Origin: Chloroflexota bacterium
GTDB taxonomy: Bacteria > Chloroflexota > Ktedonobacteria > Ktedonobacterales > Ktedonobacteraceae
Reading direction: 5' to 3'
Length of the DNA stretch: 9,815 nt
Assembly: GCA_902810755.1 (NCBI GenBank)
Contig: CADDYT010000198.1
Location: 1-9,815 of the forward strand
The notes under the pieces are model-generated. The model was not told the DNA's origin. It ran no database searches and was given only the letters and a program-made list of their open reading frames with translations. A program made the translations under genes and the position numbers. How positions within the stretch are numbered: position 1 is the first letter of the stretch; the number at the start of each line of letters is the position of its first letter. This document shows positions 1 to 5,611 of the stretch, one piece after another.

Positions 1-250
1 TCACCTTTGCCGGTTTGCCCTGCGTGAGTTGCAGGAATTGCTTAAAGGTCAGCTTGCCCGGCACGGCAGCCGGGAGGGGATATTTGCCGGTGGCAGCGGC
101 TCGCACCACAGGAACGGCAAAGGCCCAGTTGCCCAACAGCCCGGCCAGGAAAAAGAGGATTAGCACGAGGCTAGAGATGATCTGGTGAATCTGGCGCTTT
201 CTCGTGCGAAATAAGCGATGGACATGAGAAGACACAGGCCGCTGCGGCAT
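1..250 (-). CDS. Membrane-anchored or secreted protein, N-terminal fragment
   Basis: The gene runs off the left edge, so only the first 83 codons are present. ATG at 250 is preceded by AAAGGGGA at a spacing of 7 bases, a good ribosome binding site. The N-terminus is basic (HRLFRTRKRQ). A hydrophobic stretch at about residues 22-40 (core LVLILFFLAGLLG) follows, so this is a signal peptide or signal anchor with the rest of the protein outside the membrane. The visible external part (residues 48-83) reads KYPLPAAVPGKLTFKQFLQL and carries no motif that I recognise. The overlapping ATG at 255 is in another frame and has worse spacing. The function is unknown. The reading frame and topology are fairly safe because the frame stays open to the edge with a sensible membrane segment. 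Confidence 0.7.
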   Translation of the reverse strand, partial: MPQRPVSSHVHRLFRTRKRQIHQIISSLVLILFFLAGLLGNWAFAVPVVRAAATGKYPLPAAVPGKLTFKQFLQLTQGKPAKV

Positions 251-361
251 AGCATAGTCCCCTTTCTCCCTGCTTAGAGGCAGGACACCCCTCAGAAAGC
301 ATTGTATGCAATGGCTGGCAAGGCCAGGTGATGCTTCCTGCGTCAGATATCTCATGTATCC

Positions 362-392
362 CCACTCTTTGTAGAAGAGTGGTAGAAGAGTG
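362..392. repeat. Hairpin with a tandem 11-base direct repeat
   Basis: CCACTCTT at 362-369 pairs perfectly with AAGAGTGG at 375-382 over a 5-base loop. The right half overlaps a perfect tandem duplication of GTAGAAGAGTG at 371-381 and 382-392. No T-tract follows on either strand, so it is not a standard terminator. It lies upstream of the minus-strand gene starting at 250 and could be in its leader or be an operator. The role is unknown. Confidence 0.5.
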
Positions 393-460
393 GAGCGAAC
401 CAGCCGTATGGCTGCCGGCTCTCACTAGCTCTGCAACGAAGTGTACACGATATTACAGTG

Positions 461-490
461 CCAGGAAGGTGCATGCATGCACTTTCCGGG
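461..490. promoter_or_regulatory. 30-base near-perfect palindrome, operator-like
   Basis: The core GTGCATGCATGCAC at 469-482 is a perfect 14-base palindrome. Pairing continues outward to 461 and 490 with one G/T and one A/G mismatch, giving 15-base arms with 13 exact pairs. The perfect 8-mer GTGTACAC lies just to the left at 441-448. The absence of a loop favours a dimeric repressor site over an RNA hairpin. The nearest genes are the divergent ones at 250 (minus) and 921 (plus). The regulator is not identifiable. Confidence 0.45.
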
Positions 491-619
491 ACCAATTTTT
501 CTCTTTCGCCAAAAAAAAACTGGTCAGGGCCTTTTGAAAACCGGTCGGGGGACTGAGAAAGGCTTTTTTATAGCACGCTGTTTCTGTTCTTTCTGCCAAA
601 GGCTCTGTATTTGCGTATT

Positions 620-674
620 TTCACACCCTTTTCACACACAGCTATTGACGGTATCGCACCTACGCATTTATACT
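620..674 (+). promoter_or_regulatory. Promoter with upstream Pho-box-like direct repeats
   Basis: TTGACG (645-650) and TATACT (669-674) are separated by 18 bases and form a good housekeeping-type promoter reading toward the winged-helix gene. TTCACA occurs twice upstream, at 620-625 and 631-636, exactly 11 bases apart (the wider match is TTTTCACAC at 618-626 and 629-637). The second box ends 8 bases before the -35 element. Paired hexamers one helical turn apart, upstream of the -35 element, are how PhoB/PhoP/OmpR family dimers bind, and TTCACA-N5-TTCACA is close to the Bacillus PhoP box. The assignment is inferred from the sequence pattern alone. Confidence 0.5.
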
Positions 675-799
675 CATCTATGGTGAATCGGTTCTCTGTT
701 CGGCGAGGATGCCCGGCTGGACAGAGCTTCAGGGTTCCCGGCCCTCTGCTCAGGTTCGGGGGTTGACAATGGGAGATGCAATCGGGGGGATGCTCTTTT

Positions 800-892
800 C
801 CAGCGGGCCTGAAGGCAGGAAGAAATCTTATGGCCTGCTCATGCCGGTGATTGTCAGCAGGGCGAATAGGCCTGCTCCGCTGGCATAGCAGG
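800..892 (+). promoter_or_regulatory. Structured leader with alternating complementary segments
   Basis: CCAGCGG (800-806) can pair with CCGCTGG (877-883) to enclose two inner hairpins: GCC-TGAA-GGC at 807-816, and CCTGCT (834-839) with AGCAGG (856-861). The same hexamers recur: CCTGCT at 871-876 and AGCAGG at 887-892. Segments 1:2, 2:3 and 3:4 can therefore pair in mutually exclusive ways. The last AGCAGG lies 14 bases before the GGAG ribosome binding site at 907-910. This is the layout of an attenuator or translational switch, but I recognise no known riboswitch class and have only pairing by eye. Confidence 0.3.
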
Positions 893-920
893 TACGAATG
901 AAGAGAGGAGACGATACCCC

Positions 921-1250
921 TTGGATTCCCGGTCCTCTGTCTATGTTTTTCGCCTGTTTGGACGCAGCATCCAGCAGGATACGAATGCTCGGCGTATCAT
1001 CATTGATGGCTATTTGCTCGATTTCTCACGCACGGAATATGCTTTGATGGCAGTATTGCTCCAACACAGCAGCCAGCCCGGCGATTTTGCGCCCGGCGCC
1101 GAGTTAAGCCGGGTTTGTGCGCGCTCCCCCGCTTCCCGCCGCGCGCTTTCGCGCCATCTCAGGAAAATGAGTGAAAAGCTCTGGCCCTTTGCGCTCGATA
1201 TTCTCAACGTCGGCGACTGCGGGTATATGCTCACCGTCAAGCTGGAGTGA
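921..1250 (+). CDS. Stand-alone OmpR/PhoB-type winged-helix DNA-binding protein
   Basis: The 109-residue product has the layout of the C-terminal effector domain of OmpR/PhoB response regulators. It shows a beta-hairpin-like start (RRIIIDGYLLDFS, 24-36), the typical helix TEYALMAVLLQHS (38-50), a helix around ELSRVC (61-66), a basic recognition-helix region SRRALSRHLRKMSEKL (72-87), and the closing wing motif CGYML (100-104). No receiver domain is present and there is no room for one: the frame has a stop at 867-869. The only start codon after that stop is TTG at 921, with GAGAGGAG ending 10 bases upstream. Such a protein would be a cytoplasmic transcription factor without its own phosphorylation site. 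Its own promoter carries OmpR/PhoB-style direct repeats, which would fit autoregulation (inference). The match is by fold pattern and not by close homology. Confidence 0.65.
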   Translation: MDSRSSVYVFRLFGRSIQQDTNARRIIIDGYLLDFSRTEYALMAVLLQHSSQPGDFAPGAELSRVCARSPASRRALSRHLRKMSEKLWPFALDILNVGDCGYMLTVKLE

Positions 1251-1260
1251 ACAAAGCAGG

Positions 1261-1373
1261 TAGGAGTAGGTGTCAGGGCGCAGGCCAGCTGCGCCCCTAC
1301 CAACCTACGAACCAATATCGACGGGCTGCGTAGTTAGTAGGGGCGCAGCTGGCCTGCGCCCTGGCTCCTACTT
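1261..1373. repeat. Large inverted repeat built from REP-like palindromes
   Basis: The arm 1274-1300 is a perfect 27-base inverted match to 1338-1364, with weaker similarity continuing outward to about 1261 and 1373 and a 37-base loop. Each arm is itself a palindrome: GGGCGCAG, 5 bases, CTGCGCCC. The same core appears again at 8381-8409. It lies between the convergent genes ending at 1250 (plus) and 1334 (minus) and could act as a two-way transcription or mRNA-decay barrier. The right arm overlaps the 3' end of the minus-strand gene. No transposase is nearby, so a REP/MITE-like non-autonomous repeat is the likely nature. Confidence 0.8.
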
Positions 1374-2056
1374 CCTCTCTGTGGCGCAGCCATTGTAGCG
1401 CCTTCATATCGGTGCGAATTACGCTGCGGTACCCTGCCAGCTATACGTACAGGAGTGCTATCGCCAGGAACCTCGCCCGCACAGCGAGCAGGCTGCTGCG
1501 CCGGGAGGTGCCTGTGCTTTTTCGGCATGGCGAACAGGCGGCGGCAGAGGAGGAGGCCGACGAGGGCAATGCTGGCGAGGTAGATGCCGAGCGCCCAGGG
1601 GGTCTGGGTGTCGCTGCCGGTGCCGAGGCCGTGAATGGTGGCAAGGGCGAAGATGAGCAGCGTGAGGACATGCAACTTCTTCCAGAGAGTGTAGCCGATG
1701 CGCGGGCGCAGCCATGTGCTGATGCCGATGGCGATGCCGAGGTAGAGGGTGACGATACCGAGCGCCATCCAGAAGGTGCGATAATGGCTCAGGAAGGGAA
1801 TGAAGATTTCGTTCCAGCCGAAACGAGTGAACGGGTCAACCCAGACGGCCAGCACATGCACGCCGACAAAGATGGTGCTGAGCAGGGTCAGAAAGTTGTG
1901 TAGTTCGCTGTTGAGCAGGCGCGGCCAGCGCGCGGGCGATTGCAGTTGCGTCGAGAGCGCCAGCCCTACGATGACCGCCAGCGCGAGCAGGATGTAAGCG
2001 GTGAAGCCGCCCGCGCGCGCCACGTCCCAGGTGACAGCTTGCCAGAGAGTCGCCAT
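1334..2056 (-). CDS. Ferric-reductase-like transmembrane haem protein (MsrQ/FRD type)
   Basis: This 240-residue integral membrane protein has about five helices, near residues 16-38, 54-75, 92-115, 125-146 and 150-172. Two His pairs lie within helices: H53/H67 in the second and H129/H142 in the fourth. This bis-His pattern is the haem-binding signature of the ferric reductase/NADPH oxidase/MsrQ membrane domain. There is no cytoplasmic FAD/NAD domain, so electrons must come from quinol or a partner, as in MsrQ. ATG at 2056 overlaps the TAA of the upstream apbE gene by one base, with GGAGGAAAT just before it, so translation is probably coupled. The last 65-70 residues after the final helix are basic and low in structure. 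The final residues (QGAGQLRPY) and the stop are read from the inverted repeat, so the native C-terminus was probably shorter or different. Pairing with ApbE suggests it reduces an extracytoplasmic flavin carrier (inference). Confidence 0.8.
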   Translation of the reverse strand: MATLWQAVTWDVARAGGFTAYILLALAVIVGLALSTQLQSPARWPRLLNSELHNFLTLLSTIFVGVHVLAVWVDPFTRFGWNEIFIPFLSHYRTFWMALGIVTLYLGIAIGISTWLRPRIGYTLWKKLHVLTLLIFALATIHGLGTGSDTQTPWALGIYLASIALVGLLLCRRLFAMPKKHRHLPAQQPARCAGEVPGDSTPVRIAGRVPQRNSHRYEGATMAAPQRGSRSQGAGQLRPY

Positions 2057-3102
2057 TATATTTCCTCCATCAGTGCAACGGGCCATGGTTCGACCGCTTG
2101 CCACGTGCCGTCTGCGCGCACGAGCAGGCCCGCGATGTTGTATTGTCGTAAAAAGTCCGCTCCCTGTTGAGAGCCGAGAATGAATGCCACTTTTGCCGCG
2201 ACCTCCGCCTGCTCGCAGCGGTCCGTCACGACCGTCACCGACCAGAGATCGCTCTCTACTGGCAGCCCGGTGCGGGGATCGAGCAGGTGATGGCGCAGCG
2301 TCTTGCCCTGCCGCCAGTGACGGCGCGCAATGCCGGAGGTCGCGACGGCGCCGGAACGCAGCGGAATCGTCCAGCTTTGCTCGCGCCCCGGTACGGAGAG
2401 CGGCCAGTTGGCGGCTCCCGGCGGCTGGCCCAGCACGGCCAGATCGCCACCCGCGTTGACCAGCGCCGGACTGATGCCGCGCTGGCGCAGTTGCTCCAGT
2501 GCGGCATCAACTGCCATACCTTTGGCAATGCCGCCGAAATCAAGGGTGACGCCTGCGGGCAGGGTCACGCCGCGATATTTCGGCTCCATGTGGATGCCGC
2601 GCCACCCACCGCCCGGCCTCGCGGGTACCATCCGCTCGGCGGCGACGGCGGGAAGGGCATCGAAGGTGCGATCATAGCCCAGTCGCACCAGTTGACTGAG
2701 CAGCGTTGGATCGTAGACGCCCCGCGTGGCATCAGCAGCCGTCAGAGCTGTTGCCAGTACAGAATAGAGCAGTTCGCTGACGGCAGTGGTCTTTCCTGCA
2801 CGCTCGTTCAACCTCGATAGCTCGCTATCAGGCCGAAAGCGGCTCAGCGTCTGTTCCCACTCCTCAAAAAGCGAGCGCACAACCTCAATTCCCTCCTGCG
2901 CCCGCTGCTGCGGCAACAACAGGGAGATGGTTGTCCCCATTGCCCGGAACTCCGCGCGCTGCATGCCGTCGGGCGTCGCATACTCAGGAGGTTCGGGTTC
3001 CGCTAACGGGCTGTGAAGACGCGCTTGAGCTACTTGAGCCTTGCGAAGAACTGCTCGAGCTACTTGATTGACCTGAGTTATCCGATTCTCCTGATTCAAC
3101 AT
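2056..3102 (-). CDS. apbE: FAD:protein FMN transferase (ApbE family)
   Basis: This 348-residue ApbE-family protein would transfer FMN from FAD onto Ser/Thr of extracytoplasmic proteins, using Mg2+. Motifs appear in order: FRAMGTTISL (52-61), SRFRPDSELSRLN (87-99), GVYDPTLL (128-135), LDFGGIAKGMAVD (187-199), NAGGDLAV (216-223), HLLDPRTGLPVE (272-283). In the C-terminal metal-binding helix, the usual Asp and Thr of the aDalaTa motif appear as E300 and K304 (AEVAAKVAFILG). This variant also occurs in other ApbE relatives, so it does not by itself mean loss of function. There is no signal peptide or lipobox: residues 1-46 are a non-conserved extension. ATG at 3102 was chosen because AGGGAG lies 6 bases upstream, whereas the ATG at 2964 just before the conserved domain has no ribosome binding site. 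The start lies 119 bases inside the upstream gene, and the end overlaps the downstream gene by one base, so the three genes form one operon. Confidence 0.93.
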   Translation of the reverse strand: MLNQENRITQVNQVARAVLRKAQVAQARLHSPLAEPEPPEYATPDGMQRAEFRAMGTTISLLLPQQRAQEGIEVVRSLFEEWEQTLSRFRPDSELSRLNERAGKTTAVSELLYSVLATALTAADATRGVYDPTLLSQLVRLGYDRTFDALPAVAAERMVPARPGGGWRGIHMEPKYRGVTLPAGVTLDFGGIAKGMAVDAALEQLRQRGISPALVNAGGDLAVLGQPPGAANWPLSVPGREQSWTIPLRSGAVATSGIARRHWRQGKTLRHHLLDPRTGLPVESDLWSVTVVTDRCEQAEVAAKVAFILGSQQGADFLRQYNIAGLLVRADGTWQAVEPWPVALMEEI

Positions 3103-3478
3103 TGTTTTCTCCCTGTTGATGTAAAAAGCCATTTGATGAAGATGATGAGCCTGTTGTCTGGCTCGTATGGGCGCTCGAACTGGCGGTAGCGGTCGTGCCA
3201 ATCTGGTGATACGCGGCCAGGCCGCTCAGAGCGCCGAAGCCGACGAATGAGGCGACAACGAGCCATCGCTTCACGCTGCGAGCCAACTCCTGCGCGCGCG
3301 CCTTCGGCATTGGCTTTGGCTTGGGCGTCATGCCCGCTCGCTGCGAAGCCGGGGCCTGCCCCTGCCGGACGGGCGGGCGCTGCTGCATAGATTGCCTGCC
3401 CTCCCGGCCTGCATATCCCTGATTCTGCTGCGGTATCCCTGCAACGCTTCTGTCATATTCATATGGGTTTGTTTCCAT
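2984..3478 (-). CDS. One-pass membrane protein with Ser-rich tail; candidate flavin acceptor
   Basis: The 164-residue product is the first gene of the ApbE operon. It has a hydrophilic Gln/Arg/Pro-rich N-terminus (1-52), a basic stretch (KPKPMPKARAQELARSVKR, 53-71), one membrane helix at 72-90 (WLVVASFVGFGALSGLAAY), and an outward tail of about 70 residues dominated by Ser, Gly, Gln and Asn. The last seven residues are VSGTRTS. ApbE substrates carry a (S/T)GA(T/S)-type motif with the FMN on Thr/Ser, and SGTRTS at the extreme C-terminus resembles it without being canonical. I infer an external, flexible flavin carrier made for the enzyme encoded next to it. There is no recognisable FMN-binding domain fold. 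ATG at 3478 has GGAG 7 bases upstream; a TTG at 3490 would add four residues. The tail's last 119 bases also encode the ApbE N-terminus in another frame. Confidence 0.7.
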   Translation of the reverse strand: METNPYEYDRSVAGIPQQNQGYAGREGRQSMQQRPPVRQGQAPASQRAGMTPKPKPMPKARAQELARSVKRWLVVASFVGFGALSGLAAYHQIGTTATASSSAHTSQTTGSSSSSNGFLHQQGENNVESGESDNSGQSSSSSSSSQGSSSSSASSQPVSGTRTS

Positions 3479-3514
3479 AAGGTTCTCCAATCGTTTTCAT
3501 CACAACCAGAACCC

Positions 3515-3541
3515 GCAGGCGCACACTCAAGTAACGCCTGC
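3515..3541 (-). promoter_or_regulatory. Leader hairpin ahead of the flavinylation operon
   Basis: GCAGGCG (3515-3521) and CGCCTGC (3535-3541) form a perfect 7-base stem over a 13-base loop. It falls in the expected minus-strand 5' untranslated region, about 25 bases before the GGAG ribosome binding site of the gene starting at 3478. No T-tract follows. It may stabilise the mRNA or be a protein-binding site; nothing decides between these. Confidence 0.35.
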
Positions 3542-3584
3542 AGGATGCTATGCCCCCAGTATGACAGGCATGGATGGGAAAAAC

Positions 3585-3637
3585 ATTGGAAGTAGATGAG
3601 AAATTCCTCATAGTTGCTTTCCAATACTCTTCCAATA
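3585..3637. promoter_or_regulatory. Divergent promoter region with TTCCAATA repeats
   Basis: TTCCAATA occurs at 3619-3626 and 3630-3637, exactly 11 bases apart, and an inverted copy ATTGGAA is at 3585-3591. On the minus strand, TTGGAA (3630-3635) and TATGAG (3607-3612) are separated by 17 bases and form a modest promoter for the flavinylation operon. On the plus strand, a TATAGT -10 element lies at 3669-3674 with no good -35, as expected for an activator-dependent promoter with the repeats just upstream. A shared regulator of both divergent units is possible. These are pattern matches only. Confidence 0.4.
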
Positions 3638-3765
3638 TGGCAATGATATGGTAGAGTGTATGCCAGAGTATAGTTGGATGGCAGGTTTGTTGAAACGAGC
3701 GTATGCACCGGATAGCAGCAACATCATAGCAACGATTAGCATCCTGGAAAGAGAGACGTTTGCAT

Positions 3766-5130
3766 ATGCAGCACAACGAGCATGAAAACAACGATGAGCA
3801 TTCCTGGGAGTTTTCCCCTGGGGTCCACGAAGTGGAGATTTGTGAGCTTCCGTCCGCAGGAAATGAGGGAGATCAGGAGCGGCGAGTGTTGCCCCGGCTG
3901 CTGGCATGGGGGTTGCAAGACCCGCAGACGACGCTGCGCAGGTGGCGCTGGCCGCTCACGGCACTCACCTGTCTCGCGCTCGCGCTGCTGTTGTTTTCCT
4001 CACAGGCATTGACGGCCTTCTGGCAGCTTGCCACCGGCAGCACTCCCCTTGTTGCCCTGTCCTCACACGGCGACCTGTTCTATTTCCCGAACCTGCCCAC
4101 CTGGGGCCGCTTCTGGCTCGATGGGCGACCGCTATCATACACGCCGACAGCGAGCGGCCAGCTCCCCCTGCGGCTGCCACGCGGCGCGCACCGGCTGACA
4201 TGGCAGGCCGAGCCGTTCTACCCGCAATCCTGCACATTTTCGGTTCCTCCCGGTGGAAAGGGACAAACCTGTGGCATTCATGCCATGCAGCCTGCGCCCG
4301 GCGTCTCTGCCGGTTCGGCCTTCCAGCTAAGCTTTTCTGCCCCTCTCTCGCTGCAACAACTCCCTCCCGAACAACAAAAGGCGCTGATCTCCGCCACTCA
4401 GGCCCTGCTGGATACGCTGCAATCGAAGGAGACGGTGCAGCCCGGTGAATGGTATCAGTCTCCCCTGTACGGAGACTCGTTTCAACGGGCCACACAGCCG
4501 CTCTCCGCGCAACTCCGCTTCCTGCTCTCCACAAATATCTCCACGCTTGCCAACTGCCTGGGCGTCACGTGGGGAGAGGGATGCTCGATAGCAGGGGCCG
4601 ATTGCCGCCTCTTCTGCACGCTGCCCTGGCCCGCAACCGGCAATGAGTGGGATGTAGCCGCGATTATGCAGCCGCTCTGGAGCTATGTCGGAATCCGAAC
4701 AGCGACAACGTTTACCGCCAGAAGCCATGAAGACTTCGTTACCTTCCGTGTTAGCTGGCAACAGGCAAACTGGCAGGTCTCTTTCCATGAACAGAGTGCG
4801 AGCATCTTTGAGAACCCCGGCTGTATCACAACCGTCGACACACTGCTGCGCTACTCTAGCTATCCGCCGTTGCAGGAGCAACAGGAACTGTCGTGGAGTT
4901 TCTTTTCCGGCGCCAATCGCGCCTCCGGCTGTGTCGCCCTCGGCAACGTGCTTGGGCCTGCCGGTATCTCGCTCTCGCCTTTCGCCGACGCGCTCTTCCT
5001 GCAACGCTTCGGCGTCCTGCTGGCCGCGAACAGAGCCGCTCACCGGCTCCTGCCTGCCCTGCCCCAGGCTTCGCTCAATGAACAATCCATCGCTATGGCC
5101 ATTATGGATAACCCGGCTGCCGCGTCGTGA
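3766..5130 (+). CDS. Unrecognised one-pass membrane protein with PEGA-like segment
   Basis: The 454-residue product has a cytoplasmic acidic N-terminus (MQHNEHENNDEHSWEF), an Arg/Trp-rich approach (LRRWRWP), one membrane helix near residues 62-82 (core LTCLALALLLFSS), and a large external part. Directly after the helix, WLDGRPLSYTP followed by a strand and GAHRLTW resembles a PEGA surface domain (about residues 110-145). The remainder is not recognised. It contains eight cysteines, four clustered in NCLGVTWGEGCSIAGADCRL and LFC, suggesting disulfides outside the membrane. ATG at 3766 was chosen; an in-frame TTG at 3760 is closer to the GAGAG at 3751-3755 and would add only two residues. The gene is divergent from the flavinylation operon and ends at a strong hairpin. 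A link to that operon is only positional. Composition and length support a real gene, but the function is unknown. Confidence 0.8.
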   Translation: MQHNEHENNDEHSWEFSPGVHEVEICELPSAGNEGDQERRVLPRLLAWGLQDPQTTLRRWRWPLTALTCLALALLLFSSQALTAFWQLATGSTPLVALSSHGDLFYFPNLPTWGRFWLDGRPLSYTPTASGQLPLRLPRGAHRLTWQAEPFYPQSCTFSVPPGGKGQTCGIHAMQPAPGVSAGSAFQLSFSAPLSLQQLPPEQQKALISATQALLDTLQSKETVQPGEWYQSPLYGDSFQRATQPLSAQLRFLLSTNISTLANCLGVTWGEGCSIAGADCRLFCTLPWPATGNEWDVAAIMQPLWSYVGIRTATTFTARSHEDFVTFRVSWQQANWQVSFHEQSASIFENPGCITTVDTLLRYSSYPPLQEQQELSWSFFSGANRASGCVALGNVLGPAGISLSPFADALFLQRFGVLLAANRAAHRLLPALPQASLNEQSIAMAIMDNPAAAS

Positions 5131-5147
5131 AAGAGAGCATACAAAGA

Positions 5148-5194
5148 AGCGGCAGGCCCTGACCTCCTGTGAGAGGAGAGCAGAGCCTGCCGCT
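5148..5194. terminator. Hairpin terminator between convergent genes
   Basis: AGCGGCAGGC (5148-5157) pairs perfectly with GCCTGCCGCT (5185-5194). Inside the loop, CTCCT (5164-5168) pairs with AGGAG (5174-5178). In the minus direction the stem is followed by TCTTTGT, a usable U-rich tract, so it should terminate the SHOCT gene ending at 5215. In the plus direction it lies 18 bases after the stop at 5130 but lacks a T-tract, so termination there is weaker. Confidence 0.7.
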
Positions 5195-5214
5195 ACGTGT
5201 TGAGATCGCCCGGG

Positions 5215-5535
5215 TTATTGCTGCTCTGGCTTGCCAGAAGCTTCCAACCGCTCGCGCATCTGATCGAAGGTCGTGGCATCGATCTCACCGCGCGCATACC
5301 GCTGGCGTAGAATTTCCATCGCCGACGGCTGCACGGGCGGTACCGGTGGCATCCCAGGCCACGCCGCGCCACGCCCCGACGGGGTGTAGAATGGCGGGCG
5401 ATTGTAGTGCCAGGCGCGCCTGCGGCTAAACAGGCGAACCAGCATCGCAATCAGCAGGGCCAGCAGCACAAACCAGAAGAACTGACCAAACAGGAACAGA
5501 GGTCCCAGAAACATCCCATGATGAACCAGGAACAT
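5215..5535 (-). CDS. Small membrane protein with C-terminal SHOCT domain
   Basis: The 106-residue product begins with a hydrophobic segment (residues 8-33, core FFWFVLLALLIAMLV) and a basic stop-transfer stretch RLFSRRR. A Pro-rich linker with GMPPVPPVQP follows. It ends in AMEILRQRYARGEIDATTFDQMRERL, the short helical SHOCT (short C-terminal) domain, with the typical L..RyA.GEI....F..m...L pattern. SHOCT domains are thought to mediate oligomerisation; the family has no defined enzymatic role. ATG at 5535 was chosen because AAGGGA lies 6 bases upstream. Upstream codons in frame (to 5601) look non-coding. It is a single-gene unit ending at the hairpin just downstream and preceded by GATAT-type palindromes that may be its operators. 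Confidence 0.85.
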   Translation of the reverse strand: MFLVHHGMFLGPLFLFGQFFWFVLLALLIAMLVRLFSRRRAWHYNRPPFYTPSGRGAAWPGMPPVPPVQPSAMEILRQRYARGEIDATTFDQMRERLEASGKPEQQ

Positions 5536-5611
5536 GGATATCCCTTCTTTCTCACTTGTCTCTTCATGTCGCCAGCGCGCAAGGCCCCGGCAACATCTCA
5601 TCTATGTTCAT

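Larger units (their letters stand above)
251..920. other. Long gene-poor intergenic region between divergent genes
   Basis: This stretch of about 670 bases separates the minus-strand gene ending at 250 from the plus-strand gene starting at 921. The short open frames in it (for example 328-537 and 441-686) lack convincing ribosome binding sites and have no protein-like composition, so I do not call them genes. It holds several small structures listed separately: a hairpin and tandem 11-mer near 362-392, the palindromes at 441-448 and 461-490, TTCACA repeats plus a promoter at 620-674, and a structured leader at 800-892. A run of nine A at 511-519 and a T6 run near 565 are also present but do not follow an obvious hairpin. 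Confidence 0.7.

Noticed and set aside
511..570. A9 and T6 runs as a terminator
   Set aside because: No stable GC stem directly precedes the T run, and no gene ends nearby on that strand.
763..791. TTGACA as a -35 element upstream of the winged-helix gene
   Set aside because: The region 16-18 bases downstream is a G run with nothing like a -10 hexamer.
1010..1315. Minus-strand open frame of 101 codons
   Set aside because: It is antisense to the winged-helix gene and starts in the REP-like repeat.
1261..1373. Inverted repeat as an insertion sequence
   Set aside because: The 37-base interior has no room for a transposase, so it is at most a non-autonomous repeat.
1412..1903. Plus-strand open frame of 163 codons
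   Set aside because: It is antisense to the ferric-reductase-like gene, has no ribosome binding site, and has an acidic Glu/Asp/Gly-rich composition typical of a shadow frame.
2167..2820. Plus-strand open frame of 217 codons
   Set aside because: It is antisense to apbE, whose motifs are all on the other strand.
4327..5085. Minus-strand open frame of 252 codons
   Set aside because: It is antisense to the membrane protein gene at 3766-5130. It is basic and low in hydrophobic core, with no start signal.
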